64,000 nt of DNA from Mytilus edulis (Eukaryota > Mollusca > Bivalvia > Mytilida > Mytilidae), in assembly GCF_963676685.1 (NCBI RefSeq), contig NC_092344.1:46708830-46772829 (forward strand), given 5' to 3'. This document shows, piece by piece, positions 61,082 through 64,000 of the stretch; position 1 is the first letter of the stretch, and every line of letters begins with the position of its first letter. The position numbers and the translations under genes are program-made. The notes beneath the pieces are model-generated. The model saw only the letters and a program-made list of their open reading frames with translations. It ran no database searches and was not told where the DNA came from.

Positions 61082-63936
61082 CTATAAACAACAACAACAA
61101 GCAGAGCTACTGTTACCACTTGAACAACAACCTTTCTTTTTCTCTTCTTTTGGTGGAATCTGATTCTGTGTAAATGTCAAAAACACCTGTTCAAGTGTCG
61201 TCTGATGAACAGCATAGTCTTCAATATTATAGTCTTTCTTTGCACGTTCCATAGCACTAAATACCGCAGCCAATGGAATATCTGCATCGGGAATTTGGAA
61301 ATGACAGTAGCCATGGTGATGATCAAATATTTCACTGTTAGGAAACGTTGTTTTAACGAACTGTTTCAGTGGTTGTGTAGAAGCATGGAATCCATTTTCT
61401 TCCATTCTCATCTGACAAATAAGTGTGTATCCGTGACCAAACTTATTTTTTAAATGTTGTGGACTTCCGTAACAAACAAATTTTCCATTTACCATGATGA
61501 CTACTTTAGTGCATAAGGCATCACACTCTTCCATGCTTAAAAACAAATTTGAAATACTTTTAACTATATGCATAAATAAACTGAAATTAAATCCAATAAC
61601 ATAACAAATATAAAGTACATTTAAATATTTTTATATGTAAACAAATAATGGTAACACATGACAAAAACAGAAAGCCTGATATATAACCCACAATAGAAAT
61701 AAAAGGTAAAATATATTAAACCTTATAAGTTAAAATGGTGAATGCATAGGATTGACTAAACACATACCTGTGTGACGTAAGAATTAAGGTTCTCCCACTG
61801 GCTCTAACTTGTGAAAGAACATTCCATAGTTGTCGTCTGGCACCAGGATCCATTCCAGACGTTGGTTCGTCGAGTAGAATAAAAGGAGGGTCCCCAATTA
61901 AGGCCATGGATGTACTTAATTTCCTCTTGTTACCACCACTGTCAAAGAAAAACATTTTTATTGAACATACACAGCACATCTACTTGTGTAAATAGTTAAA
62001 ATTGTGATGATAGATTGTTCACCAAAAAAAAAATTGAACCGTCAAAAAAGGTAATTTTACTTAAGCTATACTCAATCGAGAAAGAGAGTATACTTTATAA
62101 GGTATGTATTAGCCAAAAGAAATTCTTGGTGTTTTTGTCACTATCAACTACAAAACATTTTTGTTTGAATCTTTGTTAGATTTATTTGTATGTTTGTTCG
62201 AATTTTTGAGTCAGTTGTGTTGTATGTCTGTAATGTATGTTTACACAGTTTTGCCTGCTGGATCCCATTTATTGTCATATAAACTTATAAACAACTGTCA
62301 CACAAGTGGGGATGTAGCTACCTACAAACCAAACCAGTTTTAACCCATCGGAAAATGTAAGTACCGAGTCATGATTATTGCGTTTGTTTTCCATTCGTTA
62401 CGTTGGTTGATAAACTCCAACGTTTGCTTATGTCAGTCTTTTTGGATTTAATGTACATCTTGTATTCAATTATCTTTTTTTTAAGTATTTGAGAAATTAA
62501 AAAAAACACAAAATAGCATTTTATCACTCAACATTAAATAAGGTCAAGATGAGGTGAATCTTACTTTCCTTATCTTACATATATCTTTCAGTAATTCTAT
62601 ATACCAATTATAGTAGATATATTACTCAAAATAAATGGTTAAGTCAAGAGATTCAACTTTTAGTTTCTATGCAGTCGTTCAATCATATATTTTACATATT
62701 TTGCAATGTATTTTGTTTTCCTAATCTAAATAATTTGGTGAGACAGTTTTCGTATAATTGTTTATATACTAATACATTTACCTGTAAGTGCCACACTCCC
62801 GATCTGCATACTTTTTCAACATCATCACGTCCATTATATCATTAACCACACCTTTGATTTGGTTCTCTTGAACTCCACGCAGCCGAGCATACATATACAA
62901 AGTTTCCCTTCCAGTCATCTGATCAATAAGGGCATCAAACTGAGGACAGTAACCAAGATTTTGTTGAACTTGTCTCATATGTTGTTTAATATCATATTTA
63001 TTCATAAAGGCATTACCCTTCGTAAGCGGAACATCCCCGGTCAACATTTTGAATGTAGAGGTTTTTCCAGCGCCATTTTGTCCCAACAGTCCAAAACATT
63101 CGTTAGGTGCAATTCCAAAACTGATACCATCGACTGCATGAAACCTACCATAATATTTTGTAAGGTTCTTAACAATAACAGAATCTGTTTCCATTAAATG
63201 AGTGACAGAATTAGAATTGATTCTATGTTTTTCCTCGGCGACATCATTATCTTCTTGTTTTCCTTCAATTGAGGCTTCATCCGATGGTAAATCTGAGACC
63301 GATGTACTATTTCCATTGTTGACTTTGTATTTGCATTTACTGAAAACATCATTTTCAATCATAAACAGAATAGCAAAGTAAACAACTCCTTGTGCAACTA
63401 GGAACAATATGTAAAGACCAACTCCTGGATATGTAGTGTCGAGATAGTTAGAAGAGTTTGGGAAGCATATATCACCGCCATTCGGATCACAGCCTGTAGG
63501 AAGGTCAATAAGAAATGAGTTATAGAAATCAATATAAGTAATACAAAACAGATTATTTATATGTATAAAAACATTCAATTCTTTATTTTGGATCGCAATT
63601 ATTATCGGTTTAGGCTCCTTGCCAAATTTTGTCAATAAAAAAAACCCAAACTGTCATACATATATGAGGTTTTTAGCTGGCTATAAAACCAGGTTTAATC
63701 CACAATTGCTTCGGAAAATGCCTGTACCATGTCAGGAATATGAAAGTTGCTTTCAAATTTATTCTGATATAAGTCAGTTCAGGTTTAATGGACTTTCTCC
63801 TTTTTTAACTTACCTTGAAGTTCGGTAGTTCTGTTTATATTATTTATATTAAATGACATTGTTGAGAATTGCTTCAAAACATTTTTTGCAAATGTAATTC
63901 TTCTTTGATTTGTCCAAATACACGTGTTCTGCATTC
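61082..63936 (-). CDS. ABCA-family transporter, last four exons (partial, 5' part beyond right edge)
   Basis: Exons in gene order: 63814-63936, 62782-63493, 61768-61938, 61082-61535. All joins are GT/AG and in phase, giving about 485 residues. The first exon and the start of the second cover the loop and last transmembrane helix ([20 protein letters not shown]) of membrane domain 2. An acidic/serine linker follows, then nucleotide-binding domain 2. That domain has Walker A ([13 protein letters not shown]), Q-loop (CPQFDAL), signature (SGGNKRKLS), Walker B ([12 protein letters not shown]) and H-loop (LTSHS, split by an intron). The C-terminal regulatory part contains EQVFLTF, the ABCA-type VFVNF-like motif, and ends in a cysteine cluster (ACCCCL). 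All catalytic motifs look intact. ABCA proteins move lipids across membranes using ATP. The region resembles the ABCA3/ABCA1 group, but the exact orthologue cannot be named. Confidence 0.95.
62290..62410 (+). repeat. Decayed 'CCTGTACCAAGTCAGG' family copy in an ABCA intron
   Basis: 'aaaccaaaccagttttaacc' followed by 'ggaaaatgtaagtaccgag' and 'ttgttttccattcgtta' follows the family order with many changes. It lies in the intron between 61938 and 62782. Confidence 0.45.
63667..63765 (+). repeat. 'CCTGTACCAAGTCAGG' family copy in an ABCA intron
   Basis: 'agctggctataaaaccaggt', 'ttaatccacaattg' and CCTGTACCATGTCAGGAATA match the family. It is inserted opposite to the transporter gene, in the intron between 63493 and 63814. 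Confidence 0.7.
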
Positions 63937-64000
63937 CTAAAATTAAGTTTCTGCTGACTTTCACAATTTTTGTAACATTTCTTAATAAATCATGTATATT

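Overview
The window looks like nuclear DNA of a bivalve mollusc, most likely a mussel (Mytilus or a close relative). The grounds are AT-rich sequence, spliced genes with canonical GT/AG introns, an animal-type ABCA transporter, and many dispersed repeats that I recognise from memory as typical of mussel genomic DNA. No database search was possible, so the species call is an inference.

Bases 1-30265 are one continuous tandem satellite. The unit is 1229 bp, with about 22.8 units in the window, differing at only about ten positions that I noticed. Five units carry the same 435-bp element with terminal inverted repeats (starts at 5954, 10080, 17893, 20789 and 29831), always inserted at the same TATA. 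The array ends exactly at the outer end of the fifth element; the left end of the array lies outside the window.

Bases 30266-39200 are non-coding. They hold a dense cluster of GTAATCA words, a 1147-bp foldback element whose two ends are each built from five copies of a 'CTAAAGTGCGATGG' word, a broken reverse-transcriptase fragment with its 3' tail, and copies of dispersed repeats. Bases 39201-45274 hold a five-exon plus-strand gene, assembled here from splice sites and reading frame. It predicts a 140-residue protein with two hydrophobic segments and a basic, tryptophan-rich tail. I do not recognise its family.

Bases 45275-61000 are repeat-dominated. They contain a small inverted-repeat element, an LTR retrotransposon reduced to two LTRs and an integrase tail (47234-49604), and a composite of nucleosome-length (about 146-bp) repeats plus a 31-bp minisatellite ending in a stem-loop (50035-50960). 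There is also a 2518-bp inverted-repeat element with a perfect 8-bp target duplication, carrying nested retroelement fragments (52062-54579), and several mussel-type dispersed repeats.

Bases 61082-63936 (minus strand) are the last four exons of an ABCA-family lipid transporter: the end of the second membrane domain, the complete second nucleotide-binding domain and the C-terminal tail. Its 5' part lies beyond the right edge. The two genes show no sign of a shared pathway. The main interest of the window is its repeat biology: how the satellite array was amplified and bounded, and a recurring design of inverted-repeat elements with motif arrays at their ends.
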